Of a stretch of 64,000 bases of DNA, positions 22,621 to 34,690 are shown in pieces. Source of the stretch: Desmodus rotundus (Eukaryota; Chordata; Mammalia; Chiroptera; Phyllostomidae); NCBI RefSeq assembly GCF_022682495.2, contig NC_071388.1:15611171-15675170 (forward strand), in the 5' to 3' direction. The stretch's first letter is position 1; each line of letters opens with the position of its first letter. The position numbers and the translations under genes are program-made. The notes beneath the pieces were generated by a model. That model did no database searches and had not been told where the DNA came from. It saw only the letters and a program-made list of their open reading frames with translations.

Positions 22621-23047
22621 GAAGTAGAGGAAATAATGAAAGAGCAAACCATATTTTCAACTTTTTTGAGACCTCAAATTTTGCTTATTAATAAATAATT
22701 TAATGAATTATGAAACCATTGACTTTATTTACCCTCTGCCTTAATGAATATAAAGTAGCTGTTTAACACAACTTACCAGAATCAGTGTTGAAATTTGACA
22801 GACATGGAGCTATTTATGGCTACCATTTATTGGAAGACAGCCTTGTAGCCCAGAAGTTTACAGTTGTAACAACTTCCCACCTAGTGCCACGATTGCTGGT
22901 TGTGGCCCACATTTTAAGAACTACTGCTCTTACCAACTGTTTACTTATTCATTAAACTCTTTCACTTGGGCACAGTGTAGAAGCCAACAGGTTGTGACGG
23001 GAGGTGAGGCAAGAGGGCAGAAAGCATTCTCTCTCGCGCACGCTTTT

Positions 23048-23270
23048 AAAAAAATTCTTACCAAAGATAGGTTTATTGATTTTAGACATAGAGGAAGGGG
23101 AAGAGAGAAACATCGATGTGAGAAGCCTCATGGTTGCATTCCTTACATGCCCAGACGGGGATGGAACCCTCAATCCAGTTTTGTGCCCTGACCAAGGATC
23201 CAGCCCACCACTTTCGGGTGTCAAGGGGATGGATGATGCTCCAACCAAATGAGCAACCTGGCCAGCACCA
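23048..23270 (-). repeat. Ves SINE
   Basis: Complement of Ves: tail at left, 'gaagagagaaacatcgatgt', 'ctgaccaaggatccag' and head complement 'caaatgagcaacctggccag'. It marks the end of the repeat-free 3' UTR interval. Confidence 0.82.
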
Positions 23271-23359
23271 CTCTTTCTTTTGAATATACAGAGATATGTT
23301 CAGAAATGTTTAAAAATCTGAAAGTATTTGTCAAGTCATAATTGCACACATCACAAAGA

Positions 23360-23396
23360 TATTATTCAAAATAAACATAAAATGCAACACTTTATT
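23360..23396 (-). terminator. Candidate NCAM2 polyadenylation signal
   Basis: On the minus strand an AATAAA hexamer (plus-strand TTTATT at 23391-23396) is followed about 30-50 bases later by a GU-rich run (TTTGTGATGTGTGC), the usual layout of a distal poly(A) site. Cleavage would fall near 23365-23380. It lies about 100 bases before the Ves SINE at 23048-23270. This is sequence inference only. Confidence 0.45.
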
Positions 23397-26300
23397 AAAG
23401 CAAAAGTATCTTTACTAGTAATATACAAATGGTGAAGTGACAATTTTGATTACTGTAAGCCATACTTTCAATATCTCTCATAAATACAAAACTTCAACAT
23501 TTGCATTATAATTTTTTACAGTTTAGACATATATATATACAGCATTTCATAGGGACATACTATATTGAAACAATAAGAAAACTTTGTGGTAACTAACTAA
23601 CTCAAGGATATAGAATCTGAATGGAATACATTAGTTAAAGAAAATAAGAGTATGTTTTAATGCATACTGAACACAGCATAGAATTCCCATACCATAAAAA
23701 AAGATTTTTTAAAACTTTTATCTCTAAGAGGTTCACATATTCCTAACAGAGTTTAGAGGCAAATGCAAAATCATGAACATTCCTTTAAGAATTGAAACAA
23801 GTATGTTTGCTCTTAACAGTACCATTTATTTTATATAATGCATGACAATCTCTAAAAAAAATCCTATATGTAAAATTTGAATCATAGGTTCTAATGGTAA
23901 CTTTCTCCTTTGGATTTCACTCCATTTTCTCCTTTTTATCAGTAGAATCGGCCTTAATTTTCATCTAAGCAATGTTCCTGGTTCCTGCTCAAGCCCTTCT
24001 CACACTAAGTCCTTACCTATTCAAAATCTAGGGGTTCAGTTTGCCTTTCTGGATTCCTTCACTTCCTCTTCCATTCTCCTATGCCTGGTTGTGACTGAAA
24101 ATGCTTCAAGAGTCATTGCTTTGCTAATTATTTTCCAAGGAAAGCTAAAACCGGATGCCAAAAGATGTTTTTATTTCAGGAAAAAAAATAAAAAGAAGTG
24201 GCAATTATAAGTGTATATGGGCAATTTTTATATAAATAAATATGAACATCATGTGGTGTAAATCCTAAAAAACATAAAAACTTAGAGAGAAGGTACCGAC
24301 TAATGTATTTAAGTCACTGTAGTGAATAAGGGACTATTTTTCTAAGAATATTAAATGTGTTATCCAATAAATATTTAGTATTATATATAAAAGTATATAG
24401 GGTAAATAATTAATCAATTAGTATTATTGTATAATGTAAAATAGCTGCATCTACAACAGTAAATGCAATTGTTTAAAAAGGAGAGAAGGGACAGGAAGAA
24501 AATTATATTTTTTCAGCAACTATTACATATAGGCCCCTTTATAACTTTCTCCTTTACACATACAATTGTTTCATCTCAGAACACTATTAAGCACATTAGT
24601 TGAATGCTTTCTTGAAAGATTTCATTTTAGGATTGAAGTACTTCATTTCTGTGACCTTCCACAGTTTAATTTTAGCATATGCTAATACATCCCTATGCAA
24701 TTTCAATGTGAGAGAAAGTGTAATAATAGTTCAAAGGGTTAAGACGATGCAAGATGCAAATCTTTTATCTCTAAAGATAAATAATACAAACAATCACATT
24801 TAAAAAATATCTTCACCTACTCATAGGTTTGTTGAATAAACACTCTGGATATGGAAAAGAGCTCCATACGGGATTGAAATTGAGCGTTTGTGTTATTCTT
24901 TGTGAAAAAGCACATTGCAATTTTAATCAGTAATTGTAATGCTTTCCTAATATTTTTTCAATTAAGAAACAGAGATTATATTTTTTTACCACTTCAGTAA
25001 GATATTTTCATCAGTGATTATCTTATCAACAGTAAAAGATGATTTGTGCTCCCAAATCAATATATAACAGTAATAATGTTAACCCAAGTGACACCATAAT
25101 AATTTACCGTATTTCAAAAAGTCATCTGTTGCTTTGTTTTACAACTGGTAATACTCAATTTCAGCAGTGTCTAGAATGTATTTATTGTATAGAACAATAA
25201 CACAGAACAAATTGAGTATATTTTGTGTGTGCATCAAAAGTACTGTTTTGTCATAAGAGGAAATAAATTGCACAGCATAATTTGTTACATTTAGACTTTG
25301 TATTCGAAGTAATTTGAATTGAGTGTATTCAATGAAAGTAATTAAGACAGTATCACTACATTGTCACAGATAGATGCAAAATATATCAATAAAATTTGCA
25401 GCTTGTGTTTTTTCTTTTAAGAAGCAGACTCTCGTGCTAATCTAAAGGCACAAATGCATTTTTAATTATTAAAAATAAGCATAAAATAAAGGTATGATTA
25501 TAAAATTATAATTAATTATTGGTACTCAAATAAATAATTTGATTAATAAAATCCTTCTATTTATACAAATGTTTAATTCAAAGACTAAGATTCATATAAA
25601 CTTTCTTGGATGAAATAGTCTTTGAAAATGCTTATATAGGTATTAATATTAAAAATAAAGGAAAACTTGAACGGCATTACATTAATGTTAGATATTAGTA
25701 TCAATAATAAATCTTTAGAAATTACAACTCTTAATTAATTTTTTGCAAACTATTGTCAAATGCATTAACACATTATTTTGTATCAGTTTGAAAACCAAAT
25801 ATGTGCTAAAATGCTGATATTACTATTTCCTCTTATATGTTGATGTGTATAGATTGTCATTACCTAATTGCACGTTACCTACCATGAAATATCAATGCTT
25901 TTAGTAATATCTTTGCTTCTTGGTTAAAGTACCATAGGTTCTGATTATTTAACATATCTATATTCAGTCAACTATTTTGACATTTGACACTAACAAGAGT
26001 ACTCTCAGACAGTAAAAATAATATCTATACAGTTACATGGATACGTTTAGTCTACAATAAGAACGAAAAACAGGAAACATGATTTCAGTTCTATTCATAT
26101 TTTACAATTTACTAAAATCCATCTCTCAAATGAAAACTTTTACAAATAGGTTAATTTGGAGCATTACGTAAAAACATGAAAAGGAAAAGTTGATCAGTTT
26201 TCCCGTGCTCCTGCAGGGCATACATTTCAGGGGCAAAAGAGAAGGACCATTCAGACAGTCGGAACAGTGCCCTTCAAACAACCTGTCTACAATTAGTTCC

Positions 26301-28668
26301 CAATTACCTGTTATCTTCAGATTGTTACTCCACATTGGTGGCAAAAAATTCAACAAATATATATATGTACATATATATTTGAAATATTTAGGTAAATTGC
26401 TTTACATGGAAAGTCCAAGTAAATGAAACTGAAATTTCAACCTAAAAACCACAAAAGTATGTGTTCTTTATTATTTCTCTGTTCTTGAAGTATAGCACAA
26501 ATATAACAGTAGTAGACATGCTAAATTGTTTTCAAGGTTTTCCTAATTCTTTTACCATCATCAGTTTAAATCCAGGTAGCCCTATCCAGGAAAATGAGCA
26601 TTCATGGCTATTGCTTCATTGGCATTTTACTAAGCCCATTTACGTTGCACAAGTATGTTGATTAGTTTTAGCACATTGATACAAAAATGTGAAAAAAAAA
26701 ACCAGTAAAATAAAGCAAACGGATGATGAGACGAAATGTAACTTAAATAGCAACAAATCCATCAAGAAGACCAGTTGCATAATTCCTACTAAAATCTTAG
26801 GTAGGCACTAAAGTCTTTTCTTTGTCTTCAGAATAGGCCAGAAAGGACAGTAAGGAGAGATTTCTCTGTCATAACCCTGTAAATCCTGGCAATGACACTG
26901 GAGAGTTAGTGCCTGAACATGCAGATGGGCAGATTCTGTCCTGCTGATAACCAACACTTCGTAAAATTAGTTAGCTGCTTGCACCTGACTGACAGGTTCC
27001 AGCACTTTGTATACAAAACTGTTCATACGTGGCATTAACATTACGTTAATATTCATTAAGTCATCTCTGGAGAGAGACGCCCTAAAGCAGGCTGCTCTGC
27101 ACTGCCAGAACCATCCTCCAATGTTCCATTGGAGTGCATTCCCCAGACAGTCAATATTTGAGCTATAATACAACCTGAAACATTAAAGTTTATGAATGTG
27201 AAGGGGCCTAAAGAAACCTTTGGCTCTCTAGGGTAAGAAACAACCTAAAACCTGCTCCCAATGGTATGTGTATTTCTAATCATTAATACATTTTTTTTTA
27301 CCTTACATACAAGTAAAAACCACTTTCCAGTTGTTTTTTTTATTTTTATTTTTATTTTTTACCTCAGGGAGCTTGCATAGCTTGGAAGTTAATAAGTGTT
27401 TTATTTGGGTACCAGGCCCTAACGAGTAATATTAGAAAGTTGATGTTGAATTGTTAAGGAATTTCTCAACCAAAGTTTTTTAATCAAAATCTTAAAATAA
27501 CTTCTAGCTACAACATCCAGAATAACAGGATAGTACAATAGTAATTCAATTGTTGATGCTTTCATAGCATGTTTAAATGTTAATATCTCCTTAATTTATC
27601 CAAGGTAAGGATTTTAACTTCCATTAGCCAATTTCACTTATGATTGACTTATAACACTTAAAAAATGAATTTTTAAACAAAAATTAAACAAAGATTATCT
27701 AAAACAATGGGCAAAGAAATGTATCTGAAAGTATGGTTTGAAGTCATGGAAACTAAGAGACCTGTTTTTTGGTAAAATTACTTAAAAATAAAAGATAATC
27801 ACATATTTATAAATATAGCAACACAACAGTGATATTATTCTCATTTCAATTTACTTTATTACTTGAAGCTGAGGGCAGAAAATAATATAATTTTTACTTG
27901 CAATACATTTTGTGTGTAATCTACTGTGAGTGAATATGGCATAGATAGAGAGAGAGATTTCACGGAGTCTTTCTAATCTAATTTTACACACAACTAATAT
28001 TCATTCAAGTGGGTAACAGTTTTGATCTGGCACTTCAGTCTACCAAAAATCAACATAATTGTAACTTAAAAAGAGTTTTCCAAAGTTTCTTTTGATTTTT
28101 AATACCTGCTAAACACAGCTGGCTCCTTCAAGCCCAGGTTCCCTGAAATTCTTGTAATAAAAAATTATAACCTTTATGTGTTTTCACCTTAAACTGAAAT
28201 CCACTTTAATTATCTGTCTGCCAAAATAAGATTAAAAGCATGCAGGGCTTTCTTATACATTTGGCTCACAAAGTTTTGGTTTGTTTTGTTGGTTTGTTTG
28301 TTTTGCTTAAATTCCTATTCGTTGGAAAGGTTGTGGTACGAAAACACAGTTCTTAAAAACTATAGCACTTTAGCCATCGAATAAATGGCAGCTCTCCTAT
28401 CATGGTGTCAAATCGATACCCAAGCATTGGTGCCAGTCAGGTCTCTAGATTGAATATCTTAACAAAATAAACAACAACAATAACAACAACAACAACAACA
28501 AAGGAAATTGACCATGGGCAGGAGTATTGGATCATATGTATATGTGTACAAGCTATTCCAAGCTAGAAGGTTCCCAAGAAATTAAGGTCAATGGAATAGT
28601 TTTGGTCATAGGGTCACTGAAATCCAAATGCTCTTTGTAGCATCATTCAAGCCTCTGCAATCTTGGTG
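23370..28668 (-). other. NCAM2: Putative NCAM2 3' UTR (about 5.3 kb)
   Basis: From the stop codon down to about 23370 I recognise no SINE, LINE, LTR or DNA transposon, and the first such element downstream (a Ves SINE) starts just past the proposed end. Stretches at 26180-26330 and 26965-27180 are less AT-rich and look non-random, as conserved UTR blocks do. Simple repeats include a CAA tract at 28470-28502 (UUG-rich in the mRNA sense) and a T-rich run at 27333-27358. Several earlier AATAAA-type hexamers exist in the mRNA sense (for example at 27855-27860), so shorter forms are possible. The extent is inferred: absence of repeats is supportive but not proof, since parts of the large intron are also repeat-poor. 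Confidence 0.6.
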
Positions 28669-28777
28669 TTATGCTTTGCTGTCATCTTCTTTTGATTGGA
28701 TGTCATTAGAAACCTTAATTTCTATAGTTTCTGGATTTAGGACTTCTTTCCCATTCTCTTCTTTCAAAGGCAATTTT
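28669..28777 (-). CDS. NCAM2: NCAM2 last coding exon with stop codon
   Basis: The 109 coding bases are one base completing Glu, then 35 codons and TAA. The exon opens [19 protein letters not shown] and ends [12 protein letters not shown]. It matches the C-terminus of full-length human NCAM2 as I recall it, with a few changes: EEN for EED, KEV for KEA, and one Ile fewer near ND-IQSKEDD. The acceptor is TTCCTTCCAG ending at 28778, with a pyrimidine-rich tract upstream. The phase (one base) fits the two trailing bases of exon 33338-33457. The tail is strongly charged and intracellular. Exon sequence continues as 3' UTR beyond the stop. The reading in the opposite strand over this stretch is a shadow. 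Confidence 0.95.
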
Positions 28778-29333
28778 CTGGAAGGAAATATGAAAATAAT
28801 AAACTTCATTTGCTAATGTACTTTAAGTGGGACCTTTTAACATTTAAGTTTCTGTTTGGTAGAAGGAAACATGTTACAATTATTAGAATTAAAAAATCCG
28901 ATTTGTTAAAGTGATGACATTGACAAAAAAATAATCTAGAAGAGAATAAAACAATATTGTCTACTGTAAAAATGTGGTGTGGTGCAAAATGATGAATGAG
29001 ATTAACAAATTTATAAACCTACGTGCACCAATCATTCATTATAGGGTGGCTCAAATTTGATAAGGAGTTGATAATATTAAAATATAATTAAGTGTTTTGG
29101 AACATAAAAAAATTAAAAAATAATATGTCAAGTAGATGATTTACTAGTGCTTAAGTTGGTCAGTAAAAACAATCAGTAGTTGTTTACATATTCTGTTACA
29201 TTAATTTAGGAAGCTATGTAAATGGACATTATTCTTTGAAACTTAATGTGAAAAAATATATTTCAGTGCTTTCTTTTTTTATATTTACTATTTATTTCCT
29301 TTAATTGGTCTTACTATTATTTTCTTCTCACTT
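28778..29333 (-). other. NCAM2 intron, unique AT-rich part
   Basis: Intron sequence between the last exon and the first LTR, with no recognised repeat. Confidence 0.6.
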
Positions 29334-29930
29334 ATACAGAGAGGCCTGATCAGATTGCTGGGGAGGAGAAGGGAGGGGCCCTAGGAGGAGATTGCTGGAG
29401 GCAATGGCAAACAGTCCAGGACTGGCCTGGCCTCTGGAGCGCATGGAATTACAAGCTGGAAGATTTAAAGAGGAGGGCAGAAACTCTCTTTCTCTTCCTC
29501 AGGGATTCCTGAATAATCATGCTGCAGCCACCTGCGTTTCCCGAAGGACAGAATTTTAGACGTGAGAAGGAACTCTGGGCACAGCCTCGGATCGGGTGGC
29601 CTGGCTGGGGGTGGCAGTGTTGTTCTTCTTTGGGTGTTCTAGAGGGGTCAGGGTCTGAGGCAGAACCCTGCCATTTTTCCAAAATTCTGTATCTTACGTT
29701 GTTTTAGTTTGTAAACTAATCTTATAGAAGGAAAATAATTAAAAACTAACGTGGAATAATAGGGGAACTCAAGAGTTAAAGATTTTAACCTTAGTTGATG
29801 ATAGGCTTAAGTGATTAATGCCCACAGAAAGTTGTTATTACAAAATTGTGTAGCTTTGGAATAAAGATTCCTTTGCTTTTTCAACAAACCTCTGCCTCCA
29901 GAAATTTTCTAGAGGTTGGCAACTGGCAGC
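29334..29930 (+). mobile_element. Probable LTR (ERVL/ERV3-like)
   Basis: GC-rich U3-like part, then 'ggaactcaagagttaaagat', AATAAA at 29860-29865, a short U5-like tail with 'acctctgcctcca', and then 'ttggcaactggcagcaggac', which resembles a primer-binding context. Ends and target duplication could not be fixed. It shares 'gaactcaagagtt' with unit B at about 12764. It is antisense to NCAM2. Confidence 0.5.
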
Positions 29931-30606
29931 AGGACCCCACTTGCTTTTCGGTAACATTACTTTTGTGTCATTTATGAGGACTTTTTTGAGAGCTGTTTTC
30001 AATTGTTACATATGAAGTGATAACAAACGTTTTTCCAACATCAACATATTTGTTAACTTGCCCAATATTAAAATTCATACAAAGTGAAATTAGTATTACT
30101 CCATAAAATACATGATTTTCCAACCACTATGCCGTATATGTGAAACAAATAAAAAATAATATTGAATGTAAACAGTAATTGAAAAGTAAAAAATTATTAA
30201 AAACCTCACAGAAATAAAAAAAGAAAGAAAAATAATTTTGAATTTAATTTTTAAAATATACTCTGATCTTTGAATCTCCATGGGATATATTCTAAAGAGT
30301 AAAAAGATTACAAATATATCTTTAACTATAGATAGTGTCTATATTATCATTCACAATCTTTCTTAATTCTAAGTCAGCTTCAAGAATCTTAGTCTGATCA
30401 CAATGACTCAATATTTCTAGTTTTTTCTATAATTCTTAAATTCAATGGTTTAGGGTTACATTTTGTGAAATGACTTTAGGGGGAATTTTTCTTCCCTTGA
30501 AAAATATTCCACATCTAAAAACTTTAGTTACAAATATAATTACAATTCACCACTGTGACTTTAAATTCACACACTTATGGGGGAGTGAAAGCTAGTATGC
30601 TAGTTC

Positions 30607-31591
30607 TGTGATAGGATAATGAGAAGTTAGGAAAAGTCCTGGACAAGTGGAATAGGGAAACTGAGAAAAGAAAATTAAACAAGGCAAAACAATTTGAACA
30701 ACTTATAGCCAACTGGTAAATTGAAAGACCTTATCTCCCCTAACCAAGGACATGAGAGCAAATGTTTTACACTTTTCTTCCCGAAACAGAGAATACAGAG
30801 CTTAAATTACCCTGGTCTGGGAAATAGGAAACAGAAACTTAATTAATGCCATTTGTGCTAGCTAAACCCAAGGATAGATGAAGTCAGGGAAACTAATAAC
30901 AAAAACCCCATTAAAAGCCAGACAGACCCAAGATAAAAGTAAAACAGTAAAGCAGACCAAAGAATAATCCCAAACTCCCCTCCCTAAAAGCTCATTTTGA
31001 TGCACTAGCATATTAAAAACACACCTGGAAAGCTAATGAATATTCTGCTGAAACCCTTCCCTAAGATTCCTCCTGCAAAAGAGAGATAAAACCCTCAAGA
31101 CAAAGACCATGTGTGGGCATGCTCTAGAGTGATCCCATGCTCCCGGGGCATGAACTTGTTACTTCCTCCTAAGCCCCAAGGTTCCCCCATGAGACTTCCA
31201 GCCAAGGGAGCAGTGGGCAGTGGAAGCTCATCCTGGGTTTATTCCCTGAACTTGTCTCCAAGGCCCGCCTTTTCTCTGACTCCAAGCGAGCTAAAAGCTG
31301 CTCCACCTGGGCTCACTTCTATCATTGTGACCTTCACTTGCCAGAGAGCTAGAGCAGCCCCATGCTGAATCACTCCTTTCTTGTAAGGTTTCTTGAAATC
31401 CAAAGCAGAGCACCACCTAGGCTTGCTCTCTCCTGTTGCTTCTTCTACCCTAAGTCCTTCCTTTGTTTCACTGTCACCATACTCTCAAAAATCACCTGGA
31501 CTTGTGAAATCTTTCCCATGCAAAGTCAAGAGCTCACATGCTACAGGTCAGCCTGAGGCAGACCTGCTCAAGGCCAGTCCCTGTCCTGTAA
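30607..31591 (+). mobile_element. Solitary retroviral LTR, 985 bp
   Basis: Flanked by an exact 6-bp direct repeat tagttc (30601-30606 and 31592-31597). The 5' end is TGTGATAGG; the 3' end reads CCTGTAA rather than the usual CA, a probable point change. An A-rich U3 (30640-30950) is followed by a TATA-like 'gagataaaaccctcaagaca' near 31081 and a GC-rich downstream half. No retroviral genes are present. The element is antisense to NCAM2 in its last intron. 29931-30600 between the two LTRs is unique AT-rich intron. Confidence 0.65.
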
Positions 31592-31597
31592 TAGTTC

Positions 31598-33337
31598 CTC
31601 TGGAATTTATTTCCAAATTATTTCATATTTTGGAATGAGTGGGTAATCCATTTTATTCTGAAGATAAATGATACCATGTAAAAACTAATCAATCAAAAAT
31701 AATTCATAGGCAAAAACTAGTAAGATTCATTTCTGGGATGAAGGAGCATCTACGTGGTACCTTCAGGGCAGGCTCTTTTCTGCACATTATAAATATTGCA
31801 GACATCGTTCTTTCTTTCTACTATTCTCAAGTACTGAAAAATTGACAATAAAGATTATAAAAACAATGGGTCACTTGTAGCATAAAAATATAGGGAAATT
31901 TAGAGTCGGCATGGGAAGTTGGCATTGGCTTACTACATCTCTAACTCAAAGAGCTATGTATTGAACAACTAATTGGCGGGTGGTGTGTTTTGCCTATATA
32001 AATATTAACTACTTATGTTTATGGTAATTAAAATATTGTTAATGCTATTATTTTTGTTGAGTATTTTTCCTGTGACTGAGTCCTAGAGTAGTTATTAAGT
32101 CATCTTTTTGTTTTTGTTTCTATTTGTTAGATTGTTTTAAAATATGTGCTTGTCCTATGCAAGGGTTTTTCTTAACTCATTTCCATACACATCAATATAA
32201 CATTGTAAGTGATAATTATACACAAAAGTCTGTTTTGGGGGTAATATTTTGCTTCGTTCAAAGATTTATAACTTCTGAGGAAGGGACAACAGAACTTACC
32301 ATGTGCCTGCAGCTCCTACTAGAGTTAACTTCAAATTAGAATGTAAGAATTCTAAATGCAATCACTAAAAATGCCTGAAGATTCATGTTAGAATTTTAAC
32401 TACAGAGTACTACAACGTATTTGCCTAAAATATCAAATATTTCAATCCCTTGTGGGCAGATAATGGGGATTTTTATGAAGCACATTGTTTTCTTCGGCAA
32501 TGGCAACACTCAGAATTTGACTTAGGATGAGAAGCCTAAAGCAAAATTTTCGGCAAAGAAAAAGAAATCTTTGTTTTGAAATCAATGAAATTTAAAGGCC
32601 GTTTTAGGGAGCGGTACTTAAAGAATAATGTGTTAGTCATGGTTTTGTTAGTGTTAAATATATTCAATAAAGTACAATTATTTCTACTTCTGAATACTGT
32701 CTTTGGTTTGGATTATTTTATTTTTTATGTGCATGAACCTAGGTGCATTTAATATGCTTTAAAGATTTAGTTAAAACACTTGCTATGGTTTTAGTGGAGT
32801 TATGATGGATGCAGAAAGAATAACAATCTTGAATGGAGACCAAGCACCATTTACCACATAAATATTAACATGGAAGTTTAACAGCATTTCTTCCCATCCT
32901 TTACAAATATTCTTTATTTTTAAAGAAGTCTTGTGTGTATTTAACACTATTTCTATTTTAGACTGTCATATTTATATTCAAAGTAATAACTACTTCCTCC
33001 TAAAACATCTTTATTTCTGTAAAAATCAATCACATTTTCAAACCATAACTGTCTTAAAGAATGAGATTAGTGTAAAAATATGACTTTCTCTGACATCTTT
33101 TGTATAAAATAATAAATATATGTTTGAACATCAAATTTCCTCTGACATTGATACAAAGTTTTCATATGAAATCACGGAAGAGAAAATAGATTTTAGATAT
33201 TCACATGTAGTTTCATTGAAAAACAACAAAGCTTTTCTCAAATGATCATATTTGTAAGTATTTACTAAAATGATAGTAATGTGTTATCACTGTACAAATA
33301 CTTATCCAAAAGTGATTAAGCATTTCACTCTACATAC
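31598..33337 (-). other. NCAM2 intron, unique AT-rich part
   Basis: No recognised repeats or exons. A retained-intron reading from the 33338 donor stops at 33325-33327. Confidence 0.6.
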
Positions 33338-33457
33338 TCAGGTTCTGTTAGTGGTGTAGTTTCATTGGGCTCATTTACTGGGCTTCCATCTTCATGATTA
33401 GTAATTCTTTCATCCTCTGTTCTCATTTCCACTATTGGCTCTTTTGAACCATCTTTC
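33338..33457 (-). CDS. NCAM2: NCAM2 exon: cytoplasmic tail, acidic PTPLTEP-like segment
   Basis: This 120-base exon carries one base, 39 codons and two bases. The leading G completes Leu, followed by [17 protein letters not shown] and, at the end, [12 protein letters not shown] with GA as the first two bases of Glu. The segment is acidic and Ser/Thr/Pro-rich, as in NCAM tails, which bind cytoskeletal and signalling partners. The acceptor has a strong pyrimidine tract ending TTTCTAG at 33458; the donor is GTATGT at 33332-33337. If the donor is not used, the frame runs on for TAT-GTA-GAG and stops at TGA (33325-33327), so intron retention or an intronic poly(A) site would give a short tail ending EYVE. 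I take the spliced form as the main product because the next coding exon is intact. Confidence 0.95.
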
Positions 33458-34179
33458 CTAGAAAAATAAAGAAAAAAAATTCTTACCTATTGTAAAAACG
33501 GATGCACTATGAAATATATTTTAAGATCTCCACCTAATCCCACCTCCTCATAAACAAGTCCAGATTGAGAATACCAAGAACCTTTTTTGCATTTAAATTC
33601 ATCTTGCTGTATTTTTCACTCAGAAAAAAAAAAAGAAAGAAGATATTCCTTCTTGTCTACAATTCTTTTTTTCATCAAAATTGTGTTTCAAAATTTGAAT
33701 GATAAAATTTACATATAAGATATCTCTTATTGTTTTAAATGTCTATAAATTTAAATGAGTGATTTTCACTATAATATGGTCACTGACTTTTAACATATTC
33801 ATGTTTTCAAGAAAATAGTTTAAATAGAAGAATACTGTAACATATATGCAAGATAGTTCCATTTATAATTTCATGTTCACATCTTTACTAATTTCTAGAA
33901 TATTAAAAGGTATAATTTCTAAAGTATTAAGAAAATATGATTTCTAAAATGTTAAAAATATATGTGTAATTTATCATAATTATGAAAAGTGGAAAATTTA
34001 CTGCAAAGTTTCATTTCTCAAAAACATAAAGTAAAAGTAAGAAAATCCAGGAAGTCATTTGTTGATGATGAAAGTAGATGAGCTATTCGGGCTGGAAATG
34101 AGGTGTTCATAATGCAGGCAATAAATATGCCCCCTCTCCCAAATAAGAAAGGGTAGTCTTCGACTACCCAGGGACATAC
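33458..34179 (-). other. NCAM2 intron, unique part
   Basis: AT-rich intron next to the acceptor of exon 33338-33457. The pyrimidine tract of that acceptor lies at 33460-33480 on the minus strand. Confidence 0.6.
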
Positions 34180-34690
34180 ACTTACCACACAATCCCACAA
34201 CTATGCTCTTTCATACTAACACTAATGATTGGAAAACTTATGTCCACCCCAAAACCTGCACATGAATGTGTATAGAAACTCTATTCATACTTGCCAAAAA
34301 TTGGAACCAATTAAGATGTCTTTCTCAGGGAGTGAATGGATAGACTGTGGAGCAGCCATACAATTGGACATTACTCAGCACTAAAAAGAAATGAGCCATC
34401 AAGCAACAAAATGGCATGGAGAAACTATAAGTGCATATTGCTAAGGGAAATAGCCAGTCTGAAGAGGCTACATACAGTGTCATTTCAACTATACGATGCT
34501 CCCTCAAAGGGAAAACAATGAAGACAGCAAAGTGATCAGTGGTTGCCATGGGTTCTGGGTGAAGGACTGAGGGACGGAGTTAATGGTGGAGCACTGGGCA
34601 TATTGGGGCAGTGAAACTATTCCACAATTTGAAGTATAATCTGTTGTTTTATGTTACCAGTTATACCTTATTTCTCATTGAGATTTTGTA
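34180..34690 (+). repeat. Old L1 (L1M-like) 3' end
   Basis: 'actctattcatacttgccaa', 'tggaaccaattaagatgtct' and 'ggttgccatgggttctgggt' follow the 3' region of old L1 subfamilies. Sense is plus, antisense to NCAM2. No intact frame. Confidence 0.78.

Noticed and set aside
28628..28816. Plus-strand frame over the last NCAM2 exon
   Set aside because: It is the shadow of the true minus-strand exon, whose phase, acceptor and stop all fit.
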